From JBHIKY01 sp042139015 (GTDB lineage: Bacteria > Bacillota > Bacilli > Bacillales > Marinococcaceae), in NCBI RefSeq assembly GCF_042139015.1, contig NZ_JBHIKY010000010.1:1-64000 (forward strand): a stretch of DNA of 64,000 nucleotides. The letters are read 5' to 3'. Below the pieces are notes generated by a model that saw only the letters and a program-made list of their open reading frames with translations, did no database searches and was not told where the DNA came from. Shown here in pieces: positions 43,592-51,319 of the stretch (its first letter is position 1; each line of letters begins with the position of its first letter). Made by a program: the position numbers and the translations under genes.

Positions 43592-44484
43592 ATCAAAAAA
43601 AAGTGTTATTGGTTGATGGGATGGCCTTATTATTCAGGGGATATTTTGCTACAGCCGTACATGGCAATTTTATGAGGAATGCAGAAGGAACGCCAACGAA
43701 TGGGGTTAACGGTTTTATTAAATATTTTCTGCACGCGGTGGAGACGTTTCAGCCCACACATGTCGTTTGCTGCTGGGATATGGGAAGTCATACATTTCGG
43801 TCAAGACTTTACCCGGAATACAAGGCAAACAGGTCAGAACCACCGGAAGAACTCATTCCTCAATTTGAAATGGCTAAAGAGGTCATGACAGGGTTCAATG
43901 TTCCAAATGTCGGCATTCCTGATTTTGAAGCAGATGATTGTATCGGTACTCTTGCGGCGCAGCTTGCACCTGAGAATTTTATTTACATTCTCACCGGAGA
44001 CCAGGATATGCTTCAATTAATTAATAATAATATCTCAGTAGTAATTATGAAAAAAGGCAGGGGTAATTATCAAGTATTTAACGAATCTAACATGGTGGAG
44101 CTGAAAGGATGCAGTCCGGCACAGCTTGTCGATATAAAAGGACTGATGGGAGATACCAGCGATAATTATCCCGGAGTGAAAGGCATTGGGGAAAAAACTG
44201 CCCTTAAGCTCGTACAGGAGTTTGAATCGATCGAAAACATCCTAATAAACCTGGACAAATTAAAGCCCGGCCAGCGTTTAAAAATCGAAACGGAGAAGCA
44301 GATGCTTGATTTATCTAGAGATCTGGCAAGGATCCGAACAGATGCACCGGTAGAACTTTCACTGAATGAAGCAGTGTGGAGTGCCAATAAAGACCAAGCT
44401 TCCGCCTGTCTATCTAAACGCGGCATAAAGATTTCATTAATGCCACCTGCCTTTACAGACTCTGAAATAGCAGGCAGTAAATAA
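43588..44484 (+). CDS. 5'-3' exonuclease (PolA N-domain-like, YpcP type)
   Basis: A 298-residue flap endonuclease-type nuclease, like B. subtilis YpcP or E. coli ExoIX, helping to remove RNA primers and flaps. The metal-site acidic residues occur in LLVDGMALLFRGYFA, PDFEADDCIGTLA and ILTGDQDMLQLI; the helix-hairpin-helix is LMGDTSDNYPGVKGIGEKTA. The arch residues YPEYKANRSEPPEEL are typical. Overlaps the M50B-like gene by four bases. No polymerase domain, as expected. Confidence 0.92.
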   Translation: MNQKKVLLVDGMALLFRGYFATAVHGNFMRNAEGTPTNGVNGFIKYFLHAVETFQPTHVVCCWDMGSHTFRSRLYPEYKANRSEPPEELIPQFEMAKEVMTGFNVPNVGIPDFEADDCIGTLAAQLAPENFIYILTGDQDMLQLINNNISVVIMKKGRGNYQVFNESNMVELKGCSPAQLVDIKGLMGDTSDNYPGVKGIGEKTALKLVQEFESIENILINLDKLKPGQRLKIETEKQMLDLSRDLARIRTDAPVELSLNEAVWSANKDQASACLSKRGIKISLMPPAFTDSEIAGSK

Positions 44485-44576
44485 GCAGGATTCCTTTAGA
44501 TATTGTCGAATTTAATTATAGTGAGTATAAATTTTTGACATCTTAAATAACAAAATAATCTTGTGGAGTGATTCGA

Positions 44577-44987
44577 TTGATAGGACCCATTACACCGTAT
44601 TTCACCTTCGATGGCAATGCAAAAGAGGCACTGCAGTACTACAAAAAGCTCTTTCAGGCGGAAATTACAGATGTGCAGACTTTTGGGGACGCTGAGTTTC
44701 CCACACCCGCAGAAGCTGACGACAAAATTATGCACGCCCGAGTGATCAAGGACGATCTTTTAATTATGGTTTCTGATTCCTTCCCGGGACATCCGCTGGA
44801 GATCGGAAATAATATTTCCTTGGCATTAGAACTGGAAAGTGAGATTGAAATTCAAAGATTATATGATGAAATCAGTAAAAAAGGCTCCGTATTTATGGAA
44901 TTGCAGAATACGTTCTGGGGAGCTAAATTTGCAAAAGTAAAAGATCCTTTCGGTATTATCTGGGACCTTAATTATACAAAAAAATAA
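44577..44987 (+). CDS. VOC/PhnB-like glyoxalase-fold protein
   Basis: A 136-residue PhnB-type member of the vicinal-oxygen-chelate superfamily. The signature is PYFTFDGNAKEALQYYKKLF, then KIMHARVIKDDLLIMVSD and the C-terminal AKVKDPFGIIWDLNY. Such proteins are often metal-binding and some act in resistance or demethylation; function here is unknown. GTG at 44568 overlaps the GGAG ribosome site, so the TTG at 44577 (8-base gap) is preferred. Confidence 0.83.
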   Translation: MIGPITPYFTFDGNAKEALQYYKKLFQAEITDVQTFGDAEFPTPAEADDKIMHARVIKDDLLIMVSDSFPGHPLEIGNNISLALELESEIEIQRLYDEISKKGSVFMELQNTFWGAKFAKVKDPFGIIWDLNYTKK

Positions 44988-45036
44988 GCGGCTGCCCAGA
45001 TTGGATAGAATCGATTGAACTTTGATGGAGCTGACA

Positions 45037-45741
45037 GTGAAAGTGAAAAAAGATCATAATAAGTTATCTTCAAATAAACCGAAAAGCATCCGGTCAAAAG
45101 TAACTGAGATGGATAATTATATACTTTATATGAATGATGAGCTGGATGGTGATGAAATTCGTAAGCTGATCTTTCAGATCTATCAAATAGACCTACACAA
45201 AGTGGGTGTCCTGCAAGAACAAACGAATTCGATATATTATCATAATGATTTCATAGAAATATGGAATCGTCTAATGACATGGGACGGCGGGTATAAGTCC
45301 CTTGAGGCCATGCCCAAATCTGAGGTGATGGATAGATTTTTGCAGTCTCAGAAGAATTCTCTGACAGGACGTGATGTCAGAGAAGCTGTAAAACATATTT
45401 TCGGTATCAATCTCGATGGCATATCCAAATTAGATAAATCAGGAATTTCTCTCTATTCGAAAGAACAGTGGATGACAAAAAGTGAGAATGACAAGATAGT
45501 TATTCAAACGAGCAGTGATGATGCAGAAGTCTGGATATACCCGACGGAATATTATAAATTAAAAACGGGCAAGAAAGAAGTTCCTGAAGCTCTGCAGCAC
45601 GAGCTTATCTCTCTTGCCTATATATACGACAGGGAAAACGGTTCCCAATACTATCGGAATGAAAGCGGAGAGAGTGTTTCGAATGCGTTTAAAGAACAAA
45701 CGATTCGAAGGATCTTAAAAATTTTTACTGCAGAGGCTTAA
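45037..45741 (+). CDS. Hypothetical protein, 234 aa, with an internal duplication
   Basis: An unrecognised soluble protein. Two regions resemble each other: NDELDGDEIRKLIFQIYQID and KNSLTGRDVREAVKHIFGIN, each followed by L-x-K/G-V/I. This suggests two copies of an alpha-helical module of about 85 residues, then a C-terminal alpha/beta part (VWIYPTEYYKLKTGKKEV). In-frame TTG 45022 and ATG 45025 precede the GGAG site; GTG at 45037 fits it better. No signal peptide. Confidence 0.62.
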   Translation: MKVKKDHNKLSSNKPKSIRSKVTEMDNYILYMNDELDGDEIRKLIFQIYQIDLHKVGVLQEQTNSIYYHNDFIEIWNRLMTWDGGYKSLEAMPKSEVMDRFLQSQKNSLTGRDVREAVKHIFGINLDGISKLDKSGISLYSKEQWMTKSENDKIVIQTSSDDAEVWIYPTEYYKLKTGKKEVPEALQHELISLAYIYDRENGSQYYRNESGESVSNAFKEQTIRRILKIFTAEA

Positions 45742-45766
45742 AATCAACAATCATTACTGCCGACAG

Positions 45767-45790
45767 AGACCGTTCCAATTCGAACGGTCT
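45767..45790. terminator. Hairpin between convergent genes
   Basis: AGACCGTTC and GAACGGTCT arms, 6-base loop. The T-run after it is interrupted, so it is a weak terminator for the 45037 gene, possibly also acting on the minus-strand gene. Confidence 0.6.
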
Positions 45791-45791
45791 A

Positions 45792-47327
45792 TTAATTTAT
45801 TTTCTGATAGGTTACCTGATTTTTACCATTTCTTTTAGAATCATACAAACGCTGATCTGCCTGTTTGTAAAGTTCTTGGAAAGGTACAGAAGGGTGATCA
45901 GAATAACTGACTCCAAAGCTGGCTGTAATTTTAATGGAATGCTTCTTCTCAACAAAAATAGTTGTACTTTGAATATGCTCGCAGATTAATTCAGCGTTCT
46001 TTATGCATTTTTCTTTGTCTAGATCCCATTGTAAAATAGCAAATTCTTCTCCTCCAAATCTGGCCGCAACACTCTTCTCCGTTAAATAATTAGAAATTAT
46101 CCTGCTGAATTCGACAAGTACTTCATCGCCTGTTTGATGGCCGTATGTATCATTGATTCTTTTAAAATTATCAATATCAAGTAAAATAAATGATAATCCG
46201 CTGCCGGACCGAGAAAGCTGTGTTTTTTCTGAAGCCATCTCAATTAAGAATTGACGATTTGCAAGACCTGTTAATCCATCGGTGTTGGCCCTTACCCATA
46301 AACGGTGCTCAATTTCTTTCTGAGAAGTAATATCTGAGATAATGATCAAATACCCTATTGTTGTATTTTTTTTATGTTGTTTCAGGGTCATTACTAATAT
46401 ACTGAAATATTTTCTCTCCCAGTTTGATTGGATAGTTGTTTCTTTTTTTATATGATCGAATACATTTAAGTCAGGAAAAAAAGGGTAAAGTGTGGACACT
46501 GGGACACCTTCTTTTACAGTAGAATGGCCAAAAATTCTAACAGCTGTGGAATTTAATTCTATAATTGTTTTATTATCATCTATTAGTATAATTCCATCTT
46601 TAATATGTTCGAGAATTTTATCCCTGGCGAGCGGCCAAGTCGAGAATAATTGATGCTTGACTAGTGCGTAATAAAATATCACGCTGGATGGTATAAACGA
46701 AATTGCAGTAGAATGAAACAGTCCTATTGGTAAAAAAGGACGAAGAACCGAATAAAATACGGGCACAGCCATTCCTATTAACAAGAGCAGGTACTTTCTT
46801 TTATTGAAAGAGGATGTATTTTCATAATGTAATAAAAATACAAAAAAGGAATAAAGGGTGAGGCCGGCTCCGTAAAGAATAAATAAATAACTAAGAGTTG
46901 TTGGGTCCACGACGGTTTTTTCATGACTTCCTATCATAACTATTTCTACACTTGACCGCATAAGATGATGAGCAGAATCGGTCCATATGAGGAGCAGATA
47001 TATTATGGAAGGCATGCTTATCAGCCCAAGCTTTTTACCATTAATCATTTCTTCCAATTCAAGATAATCCATAACAAATCCGTAAATAAAAATTGGGAAC
47101 ATAAATAATGATAGCTGCTGAATATTTCTCCACCAAATTTTTGTTTCTAATGCTGTGGTTATTATTTCAGAAATGGTGGCAATGGACATAAGTGAACAAA
47201 AAATCATAATAATAATAAAAAATTTTGTACCTGGTGTCTTGTAGTGCTTTACGGACATCACTGCCAATGTGGTTGTTACAAGGAATGCAAGAAAGAAGGA
47301 GAATAAATAGCCATCAAAATCCAACAT
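45792..47327 (-). CDS. Diguanylate cyclase with 7TM-PAS-GGDEF architecture
   Basis: A 511-residue membrane sensor making cyclic di-GMP. Residues 1-215 are seven or eight spans of the histidine-kinase N-terminal 7TM type; a PAS domain follows (about 225-340; GIILIDDNKTIIELNSTAVRIF) and then a GGDEF domain (345-508; TDGLTGLANRQFLIEM, ILLDIDNFKRINDTYGHQTGDE). The active site is intact (RFGGEEFAI). The product-inhibition site RxxD five residues before it is absent (LTEK), so feedback inhibition may be weak. The signal sensed is unknown. Confidence 0.92.
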   Translation of the reverse strand: MLDFDGYLFSFFLAFLVTTTLAVMSVKHYKTPGTKFFIIIMIFCSLMSIATISEIITTALETKIWWRNIQQLSLFMFPIFIYGFVMDYLELEEMINGKKLGLISMPSIIYLLLIWTDSAHHLMRSSVEIVMIGSHEKTVVDPTTLSYLFILYGAGLTLYSFFVFLLHYENTSSFNKRKYLLLLIGMAVPVFYSVLRPFLPIGLFHSTAISFIPSSVIFYYALVKHQLFSTWPLARDKILEHIKDGIILIDDNKTIIELNSTAVRIFGHSTVKEGVPVSTLYPFFPDLNVFDHIKKETTIQSNWERKYFSILVMTLKQHKKNTTIGYLIIISDITSQKEIEHRLWVRANTDGLTGLANRQFLIEMASEKTQLSRSGSGLSFILLDIDNFKRINDTYGHQTGDEVLVEFSRIISNYLTEKSVAARFGGEEFAILQWDLDKEKCIKNAELICEHIQSTTIFVEKKHSIKITASFGVSYSDHPSVPFQELYKQADQRLYDSKRNGKNQVTYQKIN

Positions 47328-47414
47328 AGGTCCCGCCTCTGGCTATAAAAAATATAGTAACATTATACTAAAGTAACGGGATAATGCCAAATGGTTTGAG
47401 AAAGGAAGAGAAGA

Positions 47415-48206
47415 ATGAAAATATATCTCTGGGATGGCAGCGTCCCCTGCGCTTTAAGTGATAGAGAAGAAGACAGACCCTATTTGACACCTTTTCTCGT
47501 GAATTCAAAAAGATCTTCCGGCGCTGTGATTATATGCCCTGGTGGGGGATACTCTCATCTTGCTGTGCATGAAGGCGTCCCGGTGGCTGAATGGTTAAAT
47601 GATATGGGCTTATCTGCTTTTGTACTAAATTATCGTATCCATCCTTATAAACATCCTGTACCTCTAATTGATGTAAAGCGTGCGGTTAGATATGTAAGAA
47701 GCCACGCGGAGCATTGGAATATTGATACTGAAAAGATAGGAATTTTAGGATTTTCAGCGGGTGGTCATCTTGCCGCATCATCCGGTATGCTTTTTGACAA
47801 TGGGGATGTATCTGCACATGACCCCGTGGAAAAAGTAAGCTCGCGTCCTGACGTAATGGTATTATGCTACCCCGTTATCACATTTGGGGAGCACGGCCAT
47901 AAAGGCTCACAGCAACATTTATTAGGTGAAGAAGCCTCGGAGAAACTTCAAGCTTACTTATCGATGGAAAAGCAGGTGACGAATCAATCCCCACCGGCGT
48001 TTATATGGCATACTGCCAACGACGATTCTGTTCCTGTAGAGAACAGCCTTCTGCTGGCTTCATCCTTCAGCAGAAATAAGATACCGTATGAATTGCACAT
48101 TTATGACAATGGCAGCCACGGCCTTGGTCTGGCAGCGAATGATCCACATGTCCGCACGTGGACAAAGTTATGTGAGAAATGGCTCCGAAAACAATTTACT
48201 TACTAG
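47415..48206 (+). CDS. Alpha/beta-hydrolase, acetyl-esterase/BD-FAE-like
   Basis: A 263-residue esterase of the acetyl-xylan esterase/lipase-like group. The oxyanion segment is VIICPGGGYSHLAVHEG, the nucleophile elbow LGFSAGGHLAA, the acid in WHTANDDSVPVENS and the His in NGSHGLGL. No signal peptide, so it likely deacetylates sugars or other esters inside the cell. AAGGAAGAG precedes the ATG. It starts a run of three same-direction enzyme genes ending with the tartrate dehydratase. Confidence 0.87.
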   Translation: MKIYLWDGSVPCALSDREEDRPYLTPFLVNSKRSSGAVIICPGGGYSHLAVHEGVPVAEWLNDMGLSAFVLNYRIHPYKHPVPLIDVKRAVRYVRSHAEHWNIDTEKIGILGFSAGGHLAASSGMLFDNGDVSAHDPVEKVSSRPDVMVLCYPVITFGEHGHKGSQQHLLGEEASEKLQAYLSMEKQVTNQSPPAFIWHTANDDSVPVENSLLLASSFSRNKIPYELHIYDNGSHGLGLAANDPHVRTWTKLCEKWLRKQFTY

Positions 48207-48285
48207 AACCCGATACCAACTTTATTAATATTTTAAATTACATTCGGTAACTACTTATATGTTTACTTATAGGGGGCATGTATGA

Positions 48286-49020
48286 ATGCTGGCAAGTACG
48301 TTTTCCTTCTTTCCAAAAAAACAAAACAATTCCTCAGATGACAGAATAACGAAGATATACAAAGAGAATAAGCTCCTTGAACACATTCTTTCCTATGAAG
48401 ATATTTTCTCGAAAAATTCATATCACGGAAGCCTCGTAGACAGTAGATTTTCCAGGCATACTATTGGCAGTCTTCCTATTTTAATTTCTGCGCCTCACGC
48501 TACTAAACATGTTAGATCAGGAGAGATAAAAAGTGCAGATATTTACACTGGTGCCCTGTCAGAAATAATTCATGAAGTTACTGGGGCCCATGTAATGAAC
48601 GCAAGAAAGGTAATAGATGATCCAAATTTCAAAAAAAATTGCAACTATAAACAGGAACTAAAAAATATAATCCAACTGCATGAAATTAAATATGTCCTGG
48701 ATCTGCACGGCAGTAAAGCCGTACATCCATTTATCATTGACCTGGGCACTATGGATGGAAAATCTATGGAAATAAACAATGTCGAGATCTTGAAAAATCA
48801 TTTTGAAAGAAATAATATGAAATGCTTAATTAATCATACATTTACTGGAGCACATCCCGGAACAGTCACTCATTATGTGCATAACTATACCGATGCGCAG
48901 GCAGTCCAAATCGAGATCAGCCGGCGATTTAGGAATCCAAGAAACGATATTGATGCCTTTTATATAACTGCGAAAACTTTAATTGATTGTGTAATGAGTC
49001 TGATGCGCGCTGAATGCTGA
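48286..49020 (+). CDS. N-formylglutamate amidohydrolase-like protein
   Basis: A 244-residue protein resembling N-formylglutamate amidohydrolase (PF05013-like). The metal and substrate motifs ISAPHATKHVRSGEIKSADI, VLDLHGSKA and VQIEISRRFRNP match in order. There is no histidine-degradation operon nearby, so the amide substrate may be different. The N-terminal 35 residues are polar and less conserved. The ATG is about nine bases after GGGGG; another ATG upstream is out of frame. Confidence 0.75.
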   Translation: MLASTFSFFPKKQNNSSDDRITKIYKENKLLEHILSYEDIFSKNSYHGSLVDSRFSRHTIGSLPILISAPHATKHVRSGEIKSADIYTGALSEIIHEVTGAHVMNARKVIDDPNFKKNCNYKQELKNIIQLHEIKYVLDLHGSKAVHPFIIDLGTMDGKSMEINNVEILKNHFERNNMKCLINHTFTGAHPGTVTHYVHNYTDAQAVQIEISRRFRNPRNDIDAFYITAKTLIDCVMSLMRAEC

Positions 49021-49123
49021 AAAGCAGGAGGCGTTATTTTAATTCCAAAGAAAAGGAAAAATAAAATTTTTGTCGAATGAAAGAGAAGGGAGAACCTAAT
49101 ATAAAATAGGAGTGGTAATTAAG

Positions 49124-50293
49124 ATGAGAATTACTGATATAAGAGAAAAAGCAGTACCAATCAAATCTGATATCAGCAATGCGTTCATTGATTTTAGTAA
49201 AATGAACGCGTCTGTGGTAGCGATAGTCACGGATGTAATAAGAAATGGAAAGCCTGTAGTGGGCTATGGTTTTAATTCTAATGGCCGTTATGCGCCGAGC
49301 GGTCTCCTTCATGAGCGATTTATTCCAAGACTGCGGGATGCAGAACCAGATGCTGTATTAAATGATGCGAAATCTAATTTAGATCCTCATAAGATATGGG
49401 ATATTCTTATGAGCGGAGAGAAGCCGGGAGGACATGGCGAGCGTTCTGTCGCGGTGGGAGTACTGGATATGGCTGTCTGGGATGCAGTAGCAAAAATTGA
49501 AGAAAAACCACTGTATCAGGTTCTCGCAGAACGTTACAGAGATGGAGAAGTGGATGAAAAAGTATTTGTCTATGCGGCTGGTGGCTACTATCAGCCTGGA
49601 AAAGGAGTGTCTGCTCTGCAGGACGAAATGAAGCATTATTTAGAGCTTGGATATTCTGTAGTGAAAATGAAAATTGGCGGTACCAGCTTAGTCGAAGATT
49701 TAAAACGGATAGAAGCAGTGCTTGAAGTGGTTCCAGGAGGCCAGTCATTGGCAGTCGATGTAAATGGTAGGTTTGACCTGGATACCGCAATCGCTTATGC
49801 GAAAGCTCTCTCACCTTACAATTTGTTCTGGTATGAAGAAATCGGCGATCCGCTGGATTATGAGCTGCAGTCAATTATGCCAAGATACTATCAACCGCCG
49901 ATGGCTACGGGGGAAAATCTATTTTCAATGCAGGATGCACGTAATTTAATTAAATATGGGGGCATGCGGCCGGATCGTGATTATTTACAGTTTGACTGCG
50001 CGTTAAGCTATGGACTGGTGGAATACTTGCGGACACTTGAAATGTTGAAAACCCATGGGTGGTCTCCGAGACGCTGTATTCCTCATGGAGGACATCAGAT
50101 GTCGCTTAATATAGCTGCCGGTCTCGGTCTTGGAGGAAATGAATCTTACCCCGGGGTGTTTGAACCATTCGGTGGATTCGCGGATGACTATCCTGTCGAA
50201 AAAGGCTATGTACGTCTTCCAGAAATCCCAGGTATCGGTTTTGAAGCAAAATCCAATTTATACGAATTACTAAAAACCATCGGGGAAGAATAA
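49124..50293 (+). CDS. tarD: D(-)-tartrate dehydratase (enolase superfamily)
   Basis: A 389-residue member of the mandelate racemase/enolase superfamily that closely follows the Bradyrhizobium D-tartrate dehydratase as I remember it, including GYGFNSNGRY, EKPGGHGERSVAVG and CIPHGGHQMSLNIAAGLGLGGNESYP. The predicted catalytic Lys is K183 (KMKIGG). Metal ligands are D212, E238 and E264 and the acid/base His is H321, each one position lower than the numbering I recall for the reference enzyme. It dehydrates D-tartrate to oxaloacetate. GTG at 49112 is in frame, but AGGAG favours the ATG at 49124. A terminator follows. No transporter is adjacent. Confidence 0.87.
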   Translation: MRITDIREKAVPIKSDISNAFIDFSKMNASVVAIVTDVIRNGKPVVGYGFNSNGRYAPSGLLHERFIPRLRDAEPDAVLNDAKSNLDPHKIWDILMSGEKPGGHGERSVAVGVLDMAVWDAVAKIEEKPLYQVLAERYRDGEVDEKVFVYAAGGYYQPGKGVSALQDEMKHYLELGYSVVKMKIGGTSLVEDLKRIEAVLEVVPGGQSLAVDVNGRFDLDTAIAYAKALSPYNLFWYEEIGDPLDYELQSIMPRYYQPPMATGENLFSMQDARNLIKYGGMRPDRDYLQFDCALSYGLVEYLRTLEMLKTHGWSPRRCIPHGGHQMSLNIAAGLGLGGNESYPGVFEPFGGFADDYPVEKGYVRLPEIPGIGFEAKSNLYELLKTIGEE

Positions 50294-50303
50294 CGACTTT
50301 TAG

Positions 50304-50340
50304 AAAAACCAGGGTACTTTTGGGTCCCCTGGGTTTTTTT
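50304..50340 (+). terminator. Rho-independent terminator of tarD
   Basis: AACCAGGG and CCCCTGGGTT arms with bulges, followed by seven T. Confidence 0.75.
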
Positions 50341-50426
50341 ACTCTGCGTGTCCGATACGATGTTCATGGGTACATAGTAAAAGGCTGATATGAATAAATG
50401 CCATTGATGTTAGTAAATTTAGTCCA

Positions 50427-51233
50427 TTATTTTATAAAAATAGTGGTATTAATCGAATCTGAATCGGCTTTTGTTGCATTAATATAATTGTATCCAGCGA
50501 CTTTATACTCAAGAGGGTCCACAGGCTCATATAATAAGCGGTGCAGCCCTTCCGCACTCCGGATTGCTATTGCGCCATCCGCGTTTGATTGTGCAATTCT
50601 TCTAATAATTTTTTCTTTATCCGGCACTAAAGAAGCGATAAAGGTCAGATCATCATGCTCGTAGTCAGCTATCGCACCATCATTCTGTTCATGTTCTAAT
50701 TGAGCAGAACAGTCCAATGAGGACAGCAGCTGTTTGCCTAACAAATGAGAAAAAGGATCTATATCCAGACATCTAACAGGAATATTCCATCTTTCTGCCA
50801 TTAAGATCGCTGTAATGGGAAGAGGTCCGGATCCAATCATCGTGATTCGTTTTGGCTTTACAATTTCCCGACCGATTGAAAACTCTTTAGCAATCAGGCT
50901 TTTGTAATTATTCCAATATATAAAATGAGTCAAATCATCAATTGAACGGGCGGTATTTAGAAAATGCATGGCATAATAGCATTCCATAGCACTTTCTGCT
51001 TCTGAGAGCAGAGCTAACATTTGGGGACGGATTTTTTGAATATGAGGATGGGTAAGTACTTTTCTGCTGATAGTTTCATCTGCTGGTACAGATAGCGTCA
51101 TTACTAAATGAGTTAGTGTTTGATTTATAATAGGATTCTTCGGAGATAAATCTTCCTCCTCGTTCAGGGTGTCATAAGCCTGTAAATATGTCTCCGTAAT
51201 GTGCTCCTCCAATGATTTTCTTGTTGATAGCAT
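50427..51233 (-). CDS. Nicotianamine synthase/CntL-like aminobutyltransferase
   Basis: A 268-residue SAM-dependent enzyme of the nicotianamine synthase family, which transfers the aminobutyrate part of SAM (not its methyl) onto an amino acid. The SAM fold is clear: RITMIGSGPLPITAILMA, then PVRCLDIDPFSHLLGKQLL. The family-typical C-terminus is IAIRSAEGLHRLLYEPVDP and NTTIFIK, and the N-terminal third is all-helical. Bacterial relatives (CntL) make staphylopine, pseudopaline or bacillopaline; the archaeal enzyme makes thermonicotianamine. No opine dehydrogenase or racemase gene is adjacent. AAAGGAGG lies seven bases before ATG 51233. It is divergent from a MATE exporter and under a Zur box, so a zinc-chelating product is likely. 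Confidence 0.87.
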   Translation of the reverse strand: MLSTRKSLEEHITETYLQAYDTLNEEEDLSPKNPIINQTLTHLVMTLSVPADETISRKVLTHPHIQKIRPQMLALLSEAESAMECYYAMHFLNTARSIDDLTHFIYWNNYKSLIAKEFSIGREIVKPKRITMIGSGPLPITAILMAERWNIPVRCLDIDPFSHLLGKQLLSSLDCSAQLEHEQNDGAIADYEHDDLTFIASLVPDKEKIIRRIAQSNADGAIAIRSAEGLHRLLYEPVDPLEYKVAGYNYINATKADSDSINTTIFIK

Positions 51234-51251
51234 CAAACATCCTCCTTTTAA

Positions 51252-51280
51252 TTGACAAATAGTAATAATTACGATTTAAT
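51252..51280 (+). promoter_or_regulatory. Sigma-A promoter of the MATE gene
   Basis: TTGACA, exactly 17 bases, then TTTAAT. The Zur box (51257-51277) fills the spacer and touches both hexamers, so bound repressor would exclude RNA polymerase. Confidence 0.8.
51257..51277. promoter_or_regulatory. Zur box
   Basis: A 21-bp palindrome AAATAGTAAT-A-ATTACGATTT. It matches the B. subtilis Zur consensus AAATCGTAATNATTACGATTT at every fixed position except one (A for C at position 5). It overlaps the promoters of both divergent genes. Fur and PerR boxes lack the CGTAAT/ATTACG core, so Zur is the best candidate. Confidence 0.82.
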
Positions 51281-51302
51281 CATAATTAGTTTATTTTGTG
51301 AA
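51274..51302 (-). promoter_or_regulatory. Candidate sigma-A promoter of the nicotianamine synthase-like gene
   Basis: On the minus strand, TTCACA, 17 bases and TTAAAT. Its -10 box overlaps the MATE -10 box and the Zur box, giving a face-to-face promoter pair controlled by one operator. Confidence 0.6.
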
Positions 51303-51319
51303 CCGTATATTAACAAAGA

